From: Phytophthora colocasiae
Lineage: Eukaryota; Oomycota; Peronosporomycetes; Peronosporales; Peronosporaceae
DNA length: 64,000 nucleotides
NCBI GenBank assembly: GCA_018806915.1
Contig: JAGKQI010000081.1
Span: 992,001 to 1,056,000 of the forward strand
Reading direction: 5' to 3'
Shown here: piece after piece, positions 36,134 to 48,051 of the stretch
Layout: every line of letters starts with the position of its first letter
Position numbering within the stretch: position 1 is the stretch's first letter
Made by a program: the position numbers and the translations under genes
The notes under the pieces: generated by a model
Told to the model about the DNA's origin: nothing
The model's input: the letters and a program-made list of their open reading frames with translations, nothing else
Database searches by the model: none

Positions 36134-38953
36134 TCACCGTCTAATCTGAAACTGAGAGCGGTACGCGACCGCCGAAAGATCGCTGCATTGCTGACAGAAG
36201 AAGCTCGTCTCGAACGACTTGGTCTTCGTGTCAGCAAAGGCAGAACACACCTTACACAAGTACTGCCTGCGTTTGTTCTGCTTGGTAGTGGAGTAGAACT
36301 CCGATGTGTTCACTAACGTGTGCTGCTGCCGTGGTATGGGTACAGACACCAGATCCTCGGCGTTGAGATGAGTCTCGAAGTTGATTGTGCGCAGTGTCAG
36401 TAGCTGGGTGTGAAGGCGACGCAGGTACGCAGCATGGCTAGGTGGCTTCTCGCCCTTCTTCTTGAGGGTAATGCAGTGAATGATGTACCCATTGACGACG
36501 GCCATGTCTATGATACACAGGAACAACTGCTTGTAGTACTTGCGGAGCGATATGGACTTCTGGATACTGTAACGCTGAAGCCGGAGCTGATCGTGGACGT
36601 CCACGCCCCCCATACCAAGGCCGTAATCCACGACTAGCTGTGGGCAAGGTACGGTGCTGCGTGTACCATCCTTCTCAGTGCGCAACACGCTGGTAAGTTT
36701 TGTGCTACACCCAGTAGCAAGCATGTTCACTGGCTTCGAGTCCATCCAACTCAGTGCAACTAACTCAGGGTGGTCACGTTCCTGTGCGATTCGGTAGGTA
36801 CCCTCGGCATCGACTTCGGTCGTTTCTTCTGCGTGAAGTGGATAGGACACCAGCCTAAGCGATCAACCCGCGTGGTGCCAACGTGATACAAGTCCATGTC
36901 CAGCAGCTTCAAACTCAGAGACACCGTCGAGTAAAAGCTGTCTGTCACGATCAGGCGCTTTTTAGGTTGGTTCATCAATACCTTGGAGATGTTCCGCACA
37001 ACGGCCTTTGGCCCAAGACCCAAGGTATCATCAGGAGCTTTCCGTGTCTTCTTCTTGTTCGCTCCACAATAGATCTCGACTCTAAGTCACACGCATACAG
37101 AATACCATAAGAGTTGATTAGTTTATTCTGTAGGATCCTGAATAGCCCAGCCAAGAGGATACAGAACAAGACTCTTACCTGGAACAGTATGCTGTATCGG
37201 CACAGCATGTCATGTAGAACTTGGTTCCGTACTTGCTGGGCTTGTCCGGCATGAAGATGCGCATCGGGTTGAACTTGCTACGATTCGGCATCATGCCCTT
37301 GTCGAACGATATGACCTTCCCCAGCCGATAGCCCCGGCGAAACGTTTTCTCCACCGCTTGCAGGATCGGCCGAACCTTCCATGCCTTGTCAACACGGGCA
37401 GCAACATCCTCGTTGTTGTTGAAGTGCAGAAACTGCAAGATCGCCTCGAAGCGATCGCGCTTCATGAACCGTGAGAATGTCCCTCGTGGAATGGCGCCAT
37501 CCTCTTCGGTACACCAGTGATTGGAAAGACCATCTCGAACCGGTGCTACAGCCCTGGCAAAGAGCAACGCAATAACGTGCACGATCTCGTGGGCTTGGAT
37601 GCGCTTGAACTTGTTCAGCTTTTCTTCAAACGCTGCCAGTGTAGGAACACTCACGCGCGGATCCTTGGCCTGGCGGGCGAGCAGCTTGTCTCGTCGAGAA
37701 GTAGCGACGGCCGTGATGTTCTGCTCCCAGTAGCGATTCGTCTCATTGGCGATGTGGTTCCATAGCGCCTTCGGTAAGAAGTAGAAGAACATTCCTAAAG
37801 GCGAGTCCGCGTAGGCAACAGCAGATCGCGTAGGACCACATTCCCCGCTGTAGAAGTCCGATGCAGCATCGACTTTGAAATCCCCTGTGCACACATAACG
37901 GGGAAAAATCCAGAATTAGTAAAGCACCACTCGAGTTATTCTGTAGCATCCTGACTTACGGCTGTGCTCCTCATCGTATGTGATCCATCCAGACTCCGCG
38001 ATATCACGGAGATCGTCATCCGTTAAGTCAAAGTTACTGGTTTCCGGAAGGTCGTCATTTATTTCCAGATCTTCTACATCTTCTACCCCTTCCTCAAGTG
38101 TAGGGGCCACCTCGTTGTCTGCCATAACGTCTTCTTCGTCGGCGTTGGACTCAGAATCGCTAACATCACCGGCCTTCACGAGATTCACGTCATCGCTATC
38201 TGTAGGGCCAAACAGAGTCTCCTTTCGGAGCCCCTCCATGAAATTGTCGCTATCAAACACGTCCATGTCAATGAGGCCGTCGGCTCCGTTTGGTTCATCA
38301 TCTTCTTCATCAGTAGCAATGCACTCGTTTGACCCGAATTCTGGATCATCCGGAATAGCATTGGTCGCGCCTTCTTGTTCCGAATCATCCGGTGTAGCTA
38401 CTGGTAGTTCGTCTGTATTGCCCACCTCCTCTGTGTGTACAATCGTGGCGGCAAGAACATTTGGAGTCGTTCGGCTACGCAGAGCAATCCTCCCAACACC
38501 CAAAATCTTTTCCTCAGGGACTGTGGCCAACGGAGGCGATCTTGGCGGAGGAATGGGCGTCTCCCTATCGTGCGGTGGCTGCTGGCCAATCGCTGCATAC
38601 GCAGCCTGCTTTCCAATCGGCCCTCGCGCAGGAATCCCCGCGCTTGGTGGAATTGAAATAGGAAGGTTGAGCCGGCCGGATAGACGTCCAAATGCCATGA
38701 GGTTTTCCTCGCCTATAAACAAGTTCACTGTTAGAATGACACCAGTAGATACTCGCAAATATGGCCACTAACCTTCAAAGAAATCTATGCCACGTCTGGC
38801 TTCGTCGAGACGGCCCTTCACCCCCGGCTTCACGTAGCGGTGATTCTTGGCCATCCCTGTCGGCTTGCGAGCCTTCCAGCCTTCTTTGCAGAGCTCGCGC
38901 CATAGTTGCTTGAATGACTTCTCTCCTGGGCCGTTCATTTTTGCGAATGACAA
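36134..38953 (-). pseudogene. PB3 transposase (piggyBac family, one frameshift)
   Basis: Exons: 38953-38771 (N-terminal domain, FKQLWRELCKEGWKARKP and YVKPGVKG); 38710 or so down to 37960 (long acidic, low-complexity linker); 37884-37179 (core with ISFDKGMMPNRSKFN, first Asp); and 37081-36134 (LIVTDSFYSTVSL, second; GGVDVHDQLRLQRYS, third; then CKVCSAF...CQQC). Introns are 37885-37959 and 37082-37178, both carrying the ATTCTGTA/TACAGAAT motif, and one near 38,712-38,770 without a clear motif. One frame change lies near 36,790. The C-terminal Cys-rich domain stops just after its second CxxC, at the junction with PB2. Confidence 0.85.
37082..37178 (-). other. PB3 intron with three motif copies
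   Basis: A 97-nt GT-AG intron. TTCTGTATCC lies near the donor (37158-37168 region), a TTATTCTGTAGGATCC block is in the middle (37123-37140), and ATTCTGTATG lies near the acceptor (37095-37107 region). Confidence 0.8.
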
Positions 38954-39176
38954 TGTGAGGTAGCATCTGACACGCGAATCGATGGGCTTTCGACAGAATT
39001 TTCAAACCTGTTGGGGATTTATATGCGTCTTTCTATCCTCCTTGAATAATCCCCGTCTATCCTCCCATCGCCGATCTGTTAGGAAAGCGGACTGATCCAG
39101 ACATCATACAATAATCTATATGCGGAGTTTGGAGCGCCGATAAGTTTGCTGGATATTAAATCCTGTGAGATATATT

Positions 39177-39195
39177 ATTCTGTAGGATACAGAAT
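39177..39195. repeat. PB3 subterminal palindrome
   Basis: ATTCTGTAGGATACAGAAT: perfect 8-bp arms around GGA, 15 bp inside the TTAA end. Confidence 0.9.
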
Positions 39196-39214
39196 ACCGG
39201 GTTAGAGGGGTTAA

Positions 39215-39464
39215 AGCATCTATCGCAATATTCTGGATGCTTCTACTTCGTTTGAAAAGCTGGTGAGAAAGATGAATTGCTTCCGTTAGCTGTCGTTTAT
39301 TGACGGCGACCTGCTTTGGACGAGGAACAATCGCGTGGGGCTCGTTCATTTCGTTCTTGTGAAGTTTAACAAGAATGGAGCCGAGCTGAGAGTTCCGGGT
39401 CTATGTGGATGGAAAGCACGTAAAGCGAAGAATTGCAAACCAAATCTTTTATTTAGAAGTATAC
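39215..39464. other. No recognised gene
   Basis: A short minus-strand frame here (to 39,349) has no recognised domain. This is probably 3' flank of ankyrin gene B. Confidence 0.3.
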
Positions 39465-42142
39465 TCAATTCACCAAGCAACTACCTTTGACCCATGCGCC
39501 AAGGTCGTCGTCGGCGACATGATTCCACGGATTAATAGTTAATTGGGCGGCATAATGCGAGTAGAGAAATAGCACAACCTCGAAATGTCCATAATACGCC
39601 GCTAAAATGAACGCTTTACTTGAACACATCGTTGGCCACCGTGAGTGCAACCATTCTAACATTCGCAGATCTCCTCTCGCAGCCGCGTACTTCGTTGCCG
39701 TCTCTGTGCAACCTTCGGTTCGGTTTAAGTATAGCCACTCGAGAATATGGAAATGACCATATTGAGCTGCTTGGTCCATCGCAGCAGTTGTGCAATCTGC
39801 CGTTGTGTTGAAGTGTAGCCACTTGAGGACATCCAAATGTCCATGTCGAGCCGCTTGATCCATCGCAGCAGTCGTACATTCGACCGTCGTGTTGTAGTGG
39901 AGCCACTCGACAAGCTCCAAATTTCCACTTTTAGCCGCACTATCCATCACGGTAACCTCAAAACCTTCTACTACCCGCCACTTCCAGTCACTAGGCAAAG
40001 TAGTTTGACTCGGTGTGCTCTCCGAGCACATAAGCTTCCAGTGTAGGTACTTGACCACCTCAAAATGTCCATTTTCCGCCGCACAACCCATTGCAGATAT
40101 CAACTCATCGTAGGTAGTGTCATTGTATGGGTCTTCGTAATCTGGTAGATTGGTAAATAACCACTTTACCACCTCAAGATGGCCATTTCTTGCAGCACCG
40201 ACCATTATCCTGCTGAAACAACCCTCGCTGCGGTTATTGTAAAGCCACTGGACAACAGTCAGGTGGCCATTTATTGCAGCACCATTCATTGCACCACTAG
40301 TACTGCTTGCAGTTCTTGCTTGGGTGTCATCTCGTTTTCGTTTCTTGGATTTCATCGCCAATTGAACGTCATGCAAGTATTGGAGAACATCCAAGTGACC
40401 ATTTTCGGCAGCTGCATCCCATTGCGCGCGGTTGAAGGCGATTGTCAATCCATTCTCGCTTATGGGTGAACAAAACATCGTCGTCCCCGAACTCTGTGTA
40501 AAGCCACTGTACAACGTCTAGATAGCCTTTCTTTGAGGCTTCACGCATTGCTTGGCTAGATATCATAGTTGTTGACCACAAGTCATGGCTACCCTTAAAT
40601 GGTTTAAGTCGCTCTTTATCTTGATCTCTCTGTACAGCCCTCGACTCGCTGTCTGCAGGTATACATGCTCGAGACAGAAGATACTTAGCTAGACTTAAGT
40701 GTCCGTTACTTGCTGCAGTATGAATCGCAAATCGAGATTTTCTGGCTAACTCTTCTTCCAGTTTACCGTCCTTCGTTCCACGATCAAGTAGCCAACGGAC
40801 AGTATCGATAAATCCCTTCCCTGCAGCTTTAATCACCAATCCCCGGCAACCTTCAAGTTGTCCGTGTTTGTCCAGCCATTGCAACATCTCAACGCTTCCC
40901 GATTTTTCCGCTACAGAACGGGCAGGTCGGAGTTTTGGAAGATTATGGGTCCACCACGTCGCTCCGTGATCCATTAACCATTCTGCCATAGTGATGTTGT
41001 CGCTACAAACGGCTGCTTCTAACGCTTGACTTTGTTGCCATGGACTGGAAGGAAAATGACTGTAAATCCCACTCGACAACTTCAGCGCTACGACTTTTAA
41101 CACCCTTTTTCAATACCCTTTCTCCACAATTTGCACAAAGACCCGGATCTCGTGCACTTTGGTCATAAAAGACTTGTAGGATCTCTAGAGATCCAGTAGA
41201 AGCAGCTTGATCAACCACTTCCGTCGTTACCTTAGCTTCAGGGAACTTGTGTGACGTAGTGGTTCAACAGCCACTACGCCAAGAGTTTGCACATTTCATA
41301 TGTCTACGAGTCTATTGGCTATATGTGGTTGCAGTTGCCACTTCAACAGTTCTTATACGTCTTTTCATTGGATGTAAATCCTCAGGATTGGCAACATTCC
41401 AGTTGCCATCCGGATATTTTGATTATGGGACGCTATGGGAAAATTCTGACTCAGCCACGCCGATACTTCGCAGGATTTCATTGGCAGAAAAAGATAACAA
41501 CAGGATTTGAGAAAGATAGTTTTTAGGATAGGACCTGGATACTTGGGTGCGTGTCTAGTCACCCAGGATCGTTGGTTGCGAGGCAACTACTAGCTAGCAC
41601 CAACAAAACTAACTCAATCAATCACTTCTCAATTTTCATTCTACTGTTCAAGTCAACTCCTCCAGCAAGACCACGACTGCAGCGCCGCCGCTGCCCACTC
41701 GACTTCGCCTCCGACTCGCCACCGCCTCCGACCTCAACTCTTCGTCAAGGCCGCCAACGACTGCTTCCTCCGTTTGGCTGGCCAGAGAACGTCACAACTT
41801 GGCTACAAGCCATCGAGCCATTTCCACATCGTTATGACGCACTGCCTCCATCATTGACTTTCTGAATTGGTATTGTCTGTAGTGAGGATCCGTTCGAAGG
41901 TATTTCCGTATTGTCCATGAAGTATCAGCTACTTTTGCAGTGGAATTTGGGTCGTACATATCACTGTAGCTCCAGATGCGATCTAAAAGAACAACCGATC
42001 CGAATTTTGACGCAACATGGAGAGGAATCTCTACCAAAGTGTCCAGGAAGAGGGAGACAGCAGAGACGACATGAGGGAGTTCTCTGAACGTGGGCTTGGA
42101 CTGGAATACGAGGATCACCGCGGTTAGTGGAGCAAATTCCAT
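39465..42142 (-). pseudogene. Ankyrin-repeat protein, copy B (split by a solo LTR, frameshifted)
   Basis: Paralogue of copies A and C. It starts at ATG 42142 with MEFAPLTAV and reads to 41,797, where a 547-bp solo LTR interrupts it; the protein resumes at 41,249. Frame breaks lie near 41,070 (one extra base relative to C) and in 40,400-40,440. Ankyrin units with GHLDVLKWLHFNTT-type cores run to the stop at 39,465. A Lys/Arg-rich KSKKRKRDD stretch (about 40,345) lies between repeats and could be a nuclear localisation signal; all three copies keep it. Without the LTR and indels the protein would be close in length to the other copies. Confidence 0.8.
41250..41796. mobile_element. Solo LTR (copia-like), 547 bp
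   Basis: It begins TGTGACGT and ends ACGTCACA (perfect 8-bp inverted ends, TG...CA). It is flanked by ACTTG at 41245-41249 and 41797-41801 (5-bp target duplication). Copy C of the ankyrin gene has the uninterrupted site near 63,536. There is no internal region, gag or pol, so this is what remains after recombination between two LTRs. The orientation of the parent element cannot be fixed. Confidence 0.9.
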
Positions 42143-42262
42143 TGCGACTTTCGTGAGGCTGGCTCTTCACACGATTTGTTCTCACAAAATTTGTAAACGG
42201 CGTTGCAAATTAGCAGCTTTTCACGCTTATCGTTGGGCTTGTCTTCCTGCTACTTGTTGTTG
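42143..42262 (-). repeat. 5' flank shared by ankyrin genes B and C
   Basis: About 120 bp directly upstream of the copy B start is nearly identical to 63,883-64,000 upstream of copy C (small indels only), while copy A has different upstream sequence. The duplication that produced B and C therefore included promoter-proximal DNA. Confidence 0.75.
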
Positions 42263-42774
42263 TGCAGGTACTCCAGTGTCTCCTTGGTGCGTTCTTGGTC
42301 TCCAGCAAGTCGGGCACAAAACCTCTTTTAGGCTGGAAATCGATCAAGATGGTCACTGGCCTTCCTGCCACTCAACCGTGACGGACCCGCGAAAGTTCTC
42401 CTCCAGTAGAATGATTTTCTCCCAAATTACTATTTTTTTATTATACCGATTTTTAATAGATGTCAATTAGCGATATTAGAATATAGTAGTACTATGTCCG
42501 ATCACCAGCAAGGAACGAGATCCAGATTTGGTGAAGCATTGGCAGCTTCGCATTGATCAGCGCTCGGTCGAGAGCGCAAAAAACTTCGCGGTGCGCGTCA
42601 CGAAGAAACCGCTTCCTTAACTCAACAATGCGCTGGTTGGCATCACCTTCAACACCTACAACAGCATCACCACAGAAAGGTGGCTGGATCAGCAACTCAA
42701 TAAAGGACATCGTCCGCGAATTGAGAAGAATCATTGCCGTCTCTACTGTTACGTCGGCAATCCGCTGCGGACTT
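42263..42774. other. No recognised gene; unrelated sequence upstream of G3
   Basis: Up to about 42,775 no CRN similarity is seen where the Walker A half of the NTPase should be. Open frames on both strands (for example 42,492-42,791 minus) have no domain I recognise. Confidence 0.3.
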
Positions 42775-45000
42775 TGGTTGTTTAAGACCAAGGGGGATGC
42801 AAAAGTGGATGATATCGTGAAGCGATTGAAAATGATCTACTACTACGCGATCAAGAACTGGAGCACTGTCCAGAAGCAATGAGTGGCACTTTTTACCGAT
42901 GAAAGCTCTGATACAGCTGTAGCGGATACGTTTAAGAGCAGCTCGATCGGAAGAGGTTCACTTTCGGCTAGAAATGGCTCAGGAGGTAAAATGGTGGTGT
43001 TAGTGATTGATGAAGCAAGGAGTCTTCTTCGTAGCTGTGATGCTGGAGGCCAGAGTCTATTTCGCAAACTGCAGGAAGCCCTCGCTTCCGTACATAAGGA
43101 TATTGGTGGAGGATGTGGTGTTTTTGCCGTATTCGTGGATACGAACCCCAATATTTCAGACCTGTCACCGCCGTGGGAATCTGATCCGTCTAGCAAAGCT
43201 ACCCGGGACCTATTGATTTCATTCCCACCATTCGTGCTTCTTCATACGATGGATGCAAATTGGCATGCGTATTGCGGTGAAGTGATGACGACAAGAAGTT
43301 CGAATTCCAGCACTGGAGGTGAAGCCAATGGAGAAGAGGACGTACCAATGGAAGACCAGATTGCAGTGTACAAGCTCCTAGTGATCCGGAAGGGTAAACG
43401 GAACGCTCAAAATGCGTTGATTCGCATGGGTCGGTCGATGTGGTACACCAATTTCAGCCGCAACCAAAGCTTACAAAAAAGCAAACGTCTGGAGGAGGCA
43501 GTCGATCTGGCTTCCAGACAGCTGATGTTGGGATGGAGTCTCAAGGAAAACAACTACAACGAGAAGACCCTGTTTGGTGTTGCCTCTATGTTCTGCCGAC
43601 TGGGTGTGCGTCCAATTTCGACGTCTGCACTGGCGTCTCGGGCCGTTGCCAGCTTCATGGCCATCCTGGTGTATGTCAATTACAAAATGGACGGGTACCT
43701 CACCACCTATGCATCAGATCCTGTACTCACCCTTGGGGCGATCAAAGTGTGGTATCACGTGGACAATGGTCTTGCAACGTATATCTTACCCCAGGTCCAG
43801 AAATTAATTTTGAGCGAAACACTTGATACAGGTGGAGTTGGAGAGATGGTGGCGTATTTTGCTTCTACTAGCGATGGATAAGTGTGTTCTGGGGGATGAT
43901 GGTGCCTCTCCGGATTACAAGCGCATTGGCCAATTCGTCTCCGTGAATCGGTTTCTGAAAATGTTTGGTATTGCCGATAGCTCGATTCGAGCCAAGGGGA
44001 TGGTGGACGTCTCTACCGAGCTAAAACCTGCTTTTGAGGAATGGCAATCGAAGTGGCGCAACTGGTTCGTGGGATTTACACACTTTGTGCGGTTATCAGT
44101 GGAGCCGAACGAAGATACACTCTGGTATTTGCTCGGGCGTCGAGCCGCAGGGATTTTCCCCCGAAATCAGGATGGAGCAGACCTGATCGTCCCCATTTTC
44201 AAAAAGAGGTCGCAGACTGACTCGGGTGAGGAGGATCAGGAACAGGTCTCTTTCATTCTCGTTCAAGTGAAAAATCGCCGCAATGACGATGAGTTTGTCC
44301 CTGCAGCGACGAAGAAGTTCACGCCAGTGTTTGTATTTGGAGACTGTATCGAGACGGCTGAGACGGCCGAGACGAATCTAGCGACAGGAACGAAGAGGAC
44401 GAAGAAGAAAAAGGTGCCTGGCGTAAATCCGTTAAGCCACAAACCTATCCAGGATTTCATTCGAATTTACATGAATGTTGGAGACGAAGACACAAGACAC
44501 TTCCGCTTCATTTACGCCACAGCGTTGGGGGACAATCTAGCTTTGTCGAGTGAAACTGGTGACGGGAATCCCAAAGCATCTTCATCTAACGACACCGTAG
44601 CCGACACTAGTGATGACGATGGTGAATCGACCAGCCAGGAAAATGCACACCAGGTGGATGTAAACACTAGGAATGACCTAGCGCAGCCACCGCCGGTTTT
44701 CACGCTGTGTTTTCGATCGGTTTGTCGTGCTGCGTATCCATTCCTGAAAAAAATGGCGCTGAGACTGGCAACTATGGTAGAGAATTATTAGGATCCCGTT
44801 GCTGTTGCTAACGACGACCTGCCTCATCGTCCGGAGAATGATGCCATGAAAAGGTGAAGACGAGTGCGTCTAAAGTGATTGTGTCGAAGCCTGCAACAAG
44901 TGAGCTTGTGGACGCGCCAGGATTCAGCAGGAAAGCTGCCAAACTGAAACGAACGCGTACACAAGGTCGCCAAAGTCCTCGAAGCGTGTTAAACGGTAAG
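42775..45000 (+). pseudogene. CRN-like NTPase/REase protein G3, 5'-truncated
   Basis: CRN similarity begins at GLWLFKTKG (about 42,770), so the Walker A half is missing. A nonsense codon (TGA 42880-42882) sits where G1 has a Trp codon. The next ORF (42883-43881) has Walker B MVVLVIDEAR and the linker. A frame change near 43,845 leads to 43823-44791, which holds the best-preserved nuclease-like motif of the family: RRAAGIFP, then DLIVPIF, and FILVQVKNRR. Coding-like basic sequence continues after the stop at 44,791 to about 45,000 in another frame and is probably the old C-terminus. The neighbours are ankyrin gene B (head-to-head) and G4 (same strand). Confidence 0.6.
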
Positions 45001-45334
45001 TGTCGACAGCTTCACCACCACGCAAGGCAGCTCTTGGCAAGAAAGTGCCACAACCATCCAAGGCTTAATGAAGAAGTTAGTGACCTGTGGCTACAGATTG
45101 AACCCCAGATAGTGCAAACGGACAATGTCTCCGAGGTAATTTGTTGCTTCTGTTATTTCAGTATTACTTCAGTAACAGAGCATGTTCGTATTTCATGTTA
45201 CATATTTTGCGTACTTTGTGCTAACTCACACGGCGACGCACCAACGCTTCTGCATTATTTTGACCTGAACTTGCAATAAAAGATACGATTGTTACCGACC
45301 TAGAAGAAAGGAAAACACATAGACGAAAAAGAAG
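45001..45334. other. Spacer between G3 and G4
   Basis: No domain recognised. Contains T-rich stretches that could be the 3' flank of G3. Confidence 0.3.
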
Positions 45335-47224
45335 AACTGGTGGGAACAACAAGAACGATTCAAGAAGCTCCAGAAAGCCTTCACGGACACTGAGTACATT
45401 GGCAATGCCGACGTTGAGTTTGGGAAGTATCTGCAGCGGTGCTACGAAACTTATAGCCGTACGATAAGCATCGCAAGGAGCACTGCGCCATGTGTGGCAG
45501 TCACACAAAGTTCAGGCTTCGGTAAAGTCGAATGATATGGGAACTCGCACTCAAGGCAAAAGACGACAAAGAGATAAACATGAAAGTGTTGTACCTATGC
45601 GTACGGAAGGAGTTCTGGACGGGGTACCCGGAGCCTACAATTCAACTGTATGACTGGTTGTTTCGCAGCAGACACACAAGTATTTCCCAGCAGCTGAAGA
45701 AGATCTATTACTATGCCATCACACACTGGGATACTGTCCAGTCGGAATGGCAAGAACTGTTTACTGACACCAACGCTGCTGATCGGGTGGTACAAGCGTT
45801 AACCAAGGTTGCTGTTAAAGTAGAAATGACATCCACAATGATTCCAGGAGAGAAGATAGTGGTGGTGGTGGTTGACGACGCGGGAAACCTGATCGAGAAT
45901 GGCTTCAATAGGATCAATGTGTTTCACAAGGCTCTCGTTTCGGCAAACACTACTATTGGTAACGAGGGAGTTTTGGCGTGCTGGTGGATACAAATCCACT
46001 CATTTCGAATCCGTCACTGCCAGAGTCAAGTTCTACTGATGGTCTTGGCTGCGATTCTCATCTAATCTCGTTCCCGCCTTTTGTGCTAACACATACCATG
46101 GACGCGAATTGGAAAGGATACTGTCGAGATGTTTTGAGGAGATCGAGTTCGAGCAGAGAGGAAGAAAAGAAAGAAGACAGTGAATCAGTCGTCAATGAAG
46201 AAGCAGAAGTGTCCATGGAAGATCAAGTTGCTGTGTACAAGCGTCTGGTGACCAGAAGACAGAGAAGAAAAGCCTTCGACGCGTTGATGCACATGGGACG
46301 CCCAATGTGGCACAGCATTTACTCAAATTGGACGCTTATGGATCCGATAACTATCGCTGCCTGCGAACTGATGATGGGGTTAAACCTCATAAACAGCGTA
46401 CGAACCATTTTCACAGAGGAAGCAATGTATGGAGTTGCATCCGTGTTATGTCGAATTGGTGTGCGTCCACGCTGGACGTCTGGGTCGATGTTCGCCCCTC
46501 GGATTGTTACCAATTTCATGGCGACTCTGTCCTCTATCAATTCCGATAGAGACTGCTACGTGTGCAAGTACGTGTCGGATCCGATACTGACTGCTGGAGC
46601 GATGCGTGTGTGGCATGAGCGGAATAATGGTCTTTCCACTTATATCCTTCCCCAGCTAGAACAGTTGATGGCAGATGAACTCCTGGACATTGGCGACTCT
46701 GGACAAGTAGTGGCTACCATTGTGATGCTGCTCGCCATGGACGCGTATGTAGTATCCGTTGATCGCTTTGGGAGGGCCGATTACTACCAGATCGTCAAAT
46801 TCGTTCGAGTGAAGAAGTTTCTGGAGGTTTTCAACGTTATAGAGATGCAAATATCGTACAATGGTGTGTTCAACGAGGAGAAGAGGCCAGTGGTTAACGA
46901 ATGGATGTCGAAGTGGAAGAAGTGGCGCATGGGGTTCTCCCACTTCATGCAGTTATCACTGGAGCCGAACGAAGACACGTTATGGTATTTGTTGGGACGT
47001 CGGGCGGCCGGTATTTTCCCACGTGGAGACGATGGAGCGGATCTCGTAATTCCCATGTTTACGAAAGATTCATCGGGGGAAAGCAGGGTGTCGATGATGT
47101 TGATTTTTGTGGAGACTCAGAGCGAGGAGAAGGGCGTGATGACCAAGGGGATCCACAGACCGATCCCGCCCCGAAGCGTAGGATGATAGCTTTCGAGATT
47201 TACATGTTACACCAGAACCCGTAG
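45335..47224 (+). pseudogene. CRN-like NTPase/REase protein G4 (frameshifted, internal deletion)
   Basis: The first frame (about 45,335-45,530) reads FKKLQKAFTDTEYIGNADVE and breaks inside the Walker A motif near 45,525 (one base short relative to G2). The second (45532-46065) carries the rest of the NTPase with VVVVVDDAG in the Walker B position, where the usual catalytic Glu is Ala. A frame change near 45,975 leads to the third ORF (45978-47186) with GRRAAGIFP and a degenerate MLIFVETQ in the nuclease motif. Near 47,130-47,160 a deletion joins the nuclease region to a tail matching the last 30 residues of G2. Both NTPase and nuclease residues are damaged, so this is a dead copy. It shares a perfectly matching tract with G2 (46,855-47,025). 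Confidence 0.65.
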
Positions 47225-47446
47225 GAAGACCCGTGGTAACATGGTATTCGTTTGTGCTTATTTTCTTTGAAATACAGAACAGTCGTTTATAAGCCCAATT
47301 CCAGTACACAGCTCCAGTGTTACGTGCAGAATCAACTTCAAAAGGCAGCGAGTTTTCAACAGGGGAACGTGATGTGAACTTCCAGCTACTATGTCGTTTT
47401 ACTCGCAAATCAAATTTACAAAGACAAATTTCAATGAAGTTATCTT
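47225..47446. other. 3' flank of G4; nothing recognised
   Basis: No gene or repeat recognised. Confidence 0.3.
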
Positions 47447-47522
47447 GATCTCTTAAGCCCTTGACTCGCTGTCTGCAGGTATATATGCTCGTGACAGGAG
47501 ATACTTCGCTAGACTTATAGTG
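47447..47522 (-). pseudogene. Short shard of the ankyrin gene family
   Basis: About 75 bp (CTTGACTCGCTGTCTGCAGG and ATGCTCGTGACAGGAGATAC) match 62,910-62,990 of copy C and 40,610-40,700 of copy B in the same orientation. Neither flank matches, so it is an isolated fragment 3' of G4. Confidence 0.7.
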
Positions 47523-47788
47523 AGTAGGCGATTGTTTCTAGTTGTTCTATTGACGTGCTCTGGTTGTGCGGGTGTAGGGGTGTATGTTAACCTACCTGGA
47601 CCCAATACAGTGCAGATACTTCGTCCACGTTGCGGTAGTATTTGTGTTGTTGCTGATTGGTGCTGGCATTGGGAAGTAAATTGAGGTTTAGCAAAAGTCT
47701 ACGAGAAATTCTAGACTACCCGGACTCTGTCAAACATTGGGCCTCATACGGGACTTGTATATAACTAGCGCGTCTCCAAGAAAGAACA
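47523..47788. other. Unassigned sequence before PB4
   Basis: No coding region recognised. Confidence 0.3.
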
Positions 47789-47809
47789 TTAACCCCCCCA
47801 GCCCGAAGC

Positions 47810-47857
47810 CTTGTATTAGCCACGATAAGAAAAGGGTCTTATCGTGTCTAATACAGG
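47810..47857. repeat. PB4 subterminal hairpin
   Basis: Two 21-bp arms (47,810-47,830 and 47,837-47,857) differ at two or so sites. The arm core is ATCGTGTCTAATACAGG and its complement. The same motif recurs in the intron at 48904-48972. Confidence 0.85.
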
Positions 47858-48051
47858 ATAAGGAATTTAGACTTGGTTTTTGTAAGGATGCATACAAATT
47901 TACCGTCAACTAGGGGAAGGTGATGTGTGCAGACGGGGGATCATGTACAGAAAAAGCTGGGCACGTGTACATGGGACGGATTTCCAAAATATTAGCTGAG
48001 AGAGGTAACGGGAAGCGCGCTGGCAAGTACCTCTATTAGAACGTAAAGGTT

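Larger units (their letters stand above)
36134..39210 (-). mobile_element. PB3, piggyBac-type element (3' end lost at PB2 junction)
   Basis: The 5' end is at 39,210, next to TTAA 39211-39214; reading inward it begins CCCCTCTAACCCGGTATTCTG and includes the palindrome ATTCTGTAGGATACAGAAT (39177-39195). The 3' end is replaced by PB2's N-terminal exon at about 36,125, with no terminal repeat. It is the same family as PB5. Confidence 0.75.

Noticed and set aside
42492..42791. Minus-strand 99-codon ORF upstream of G3 as a gene
   Set aside because: No recognisable domain, and its right end overlaps CRN-derived sequence on the other strand.
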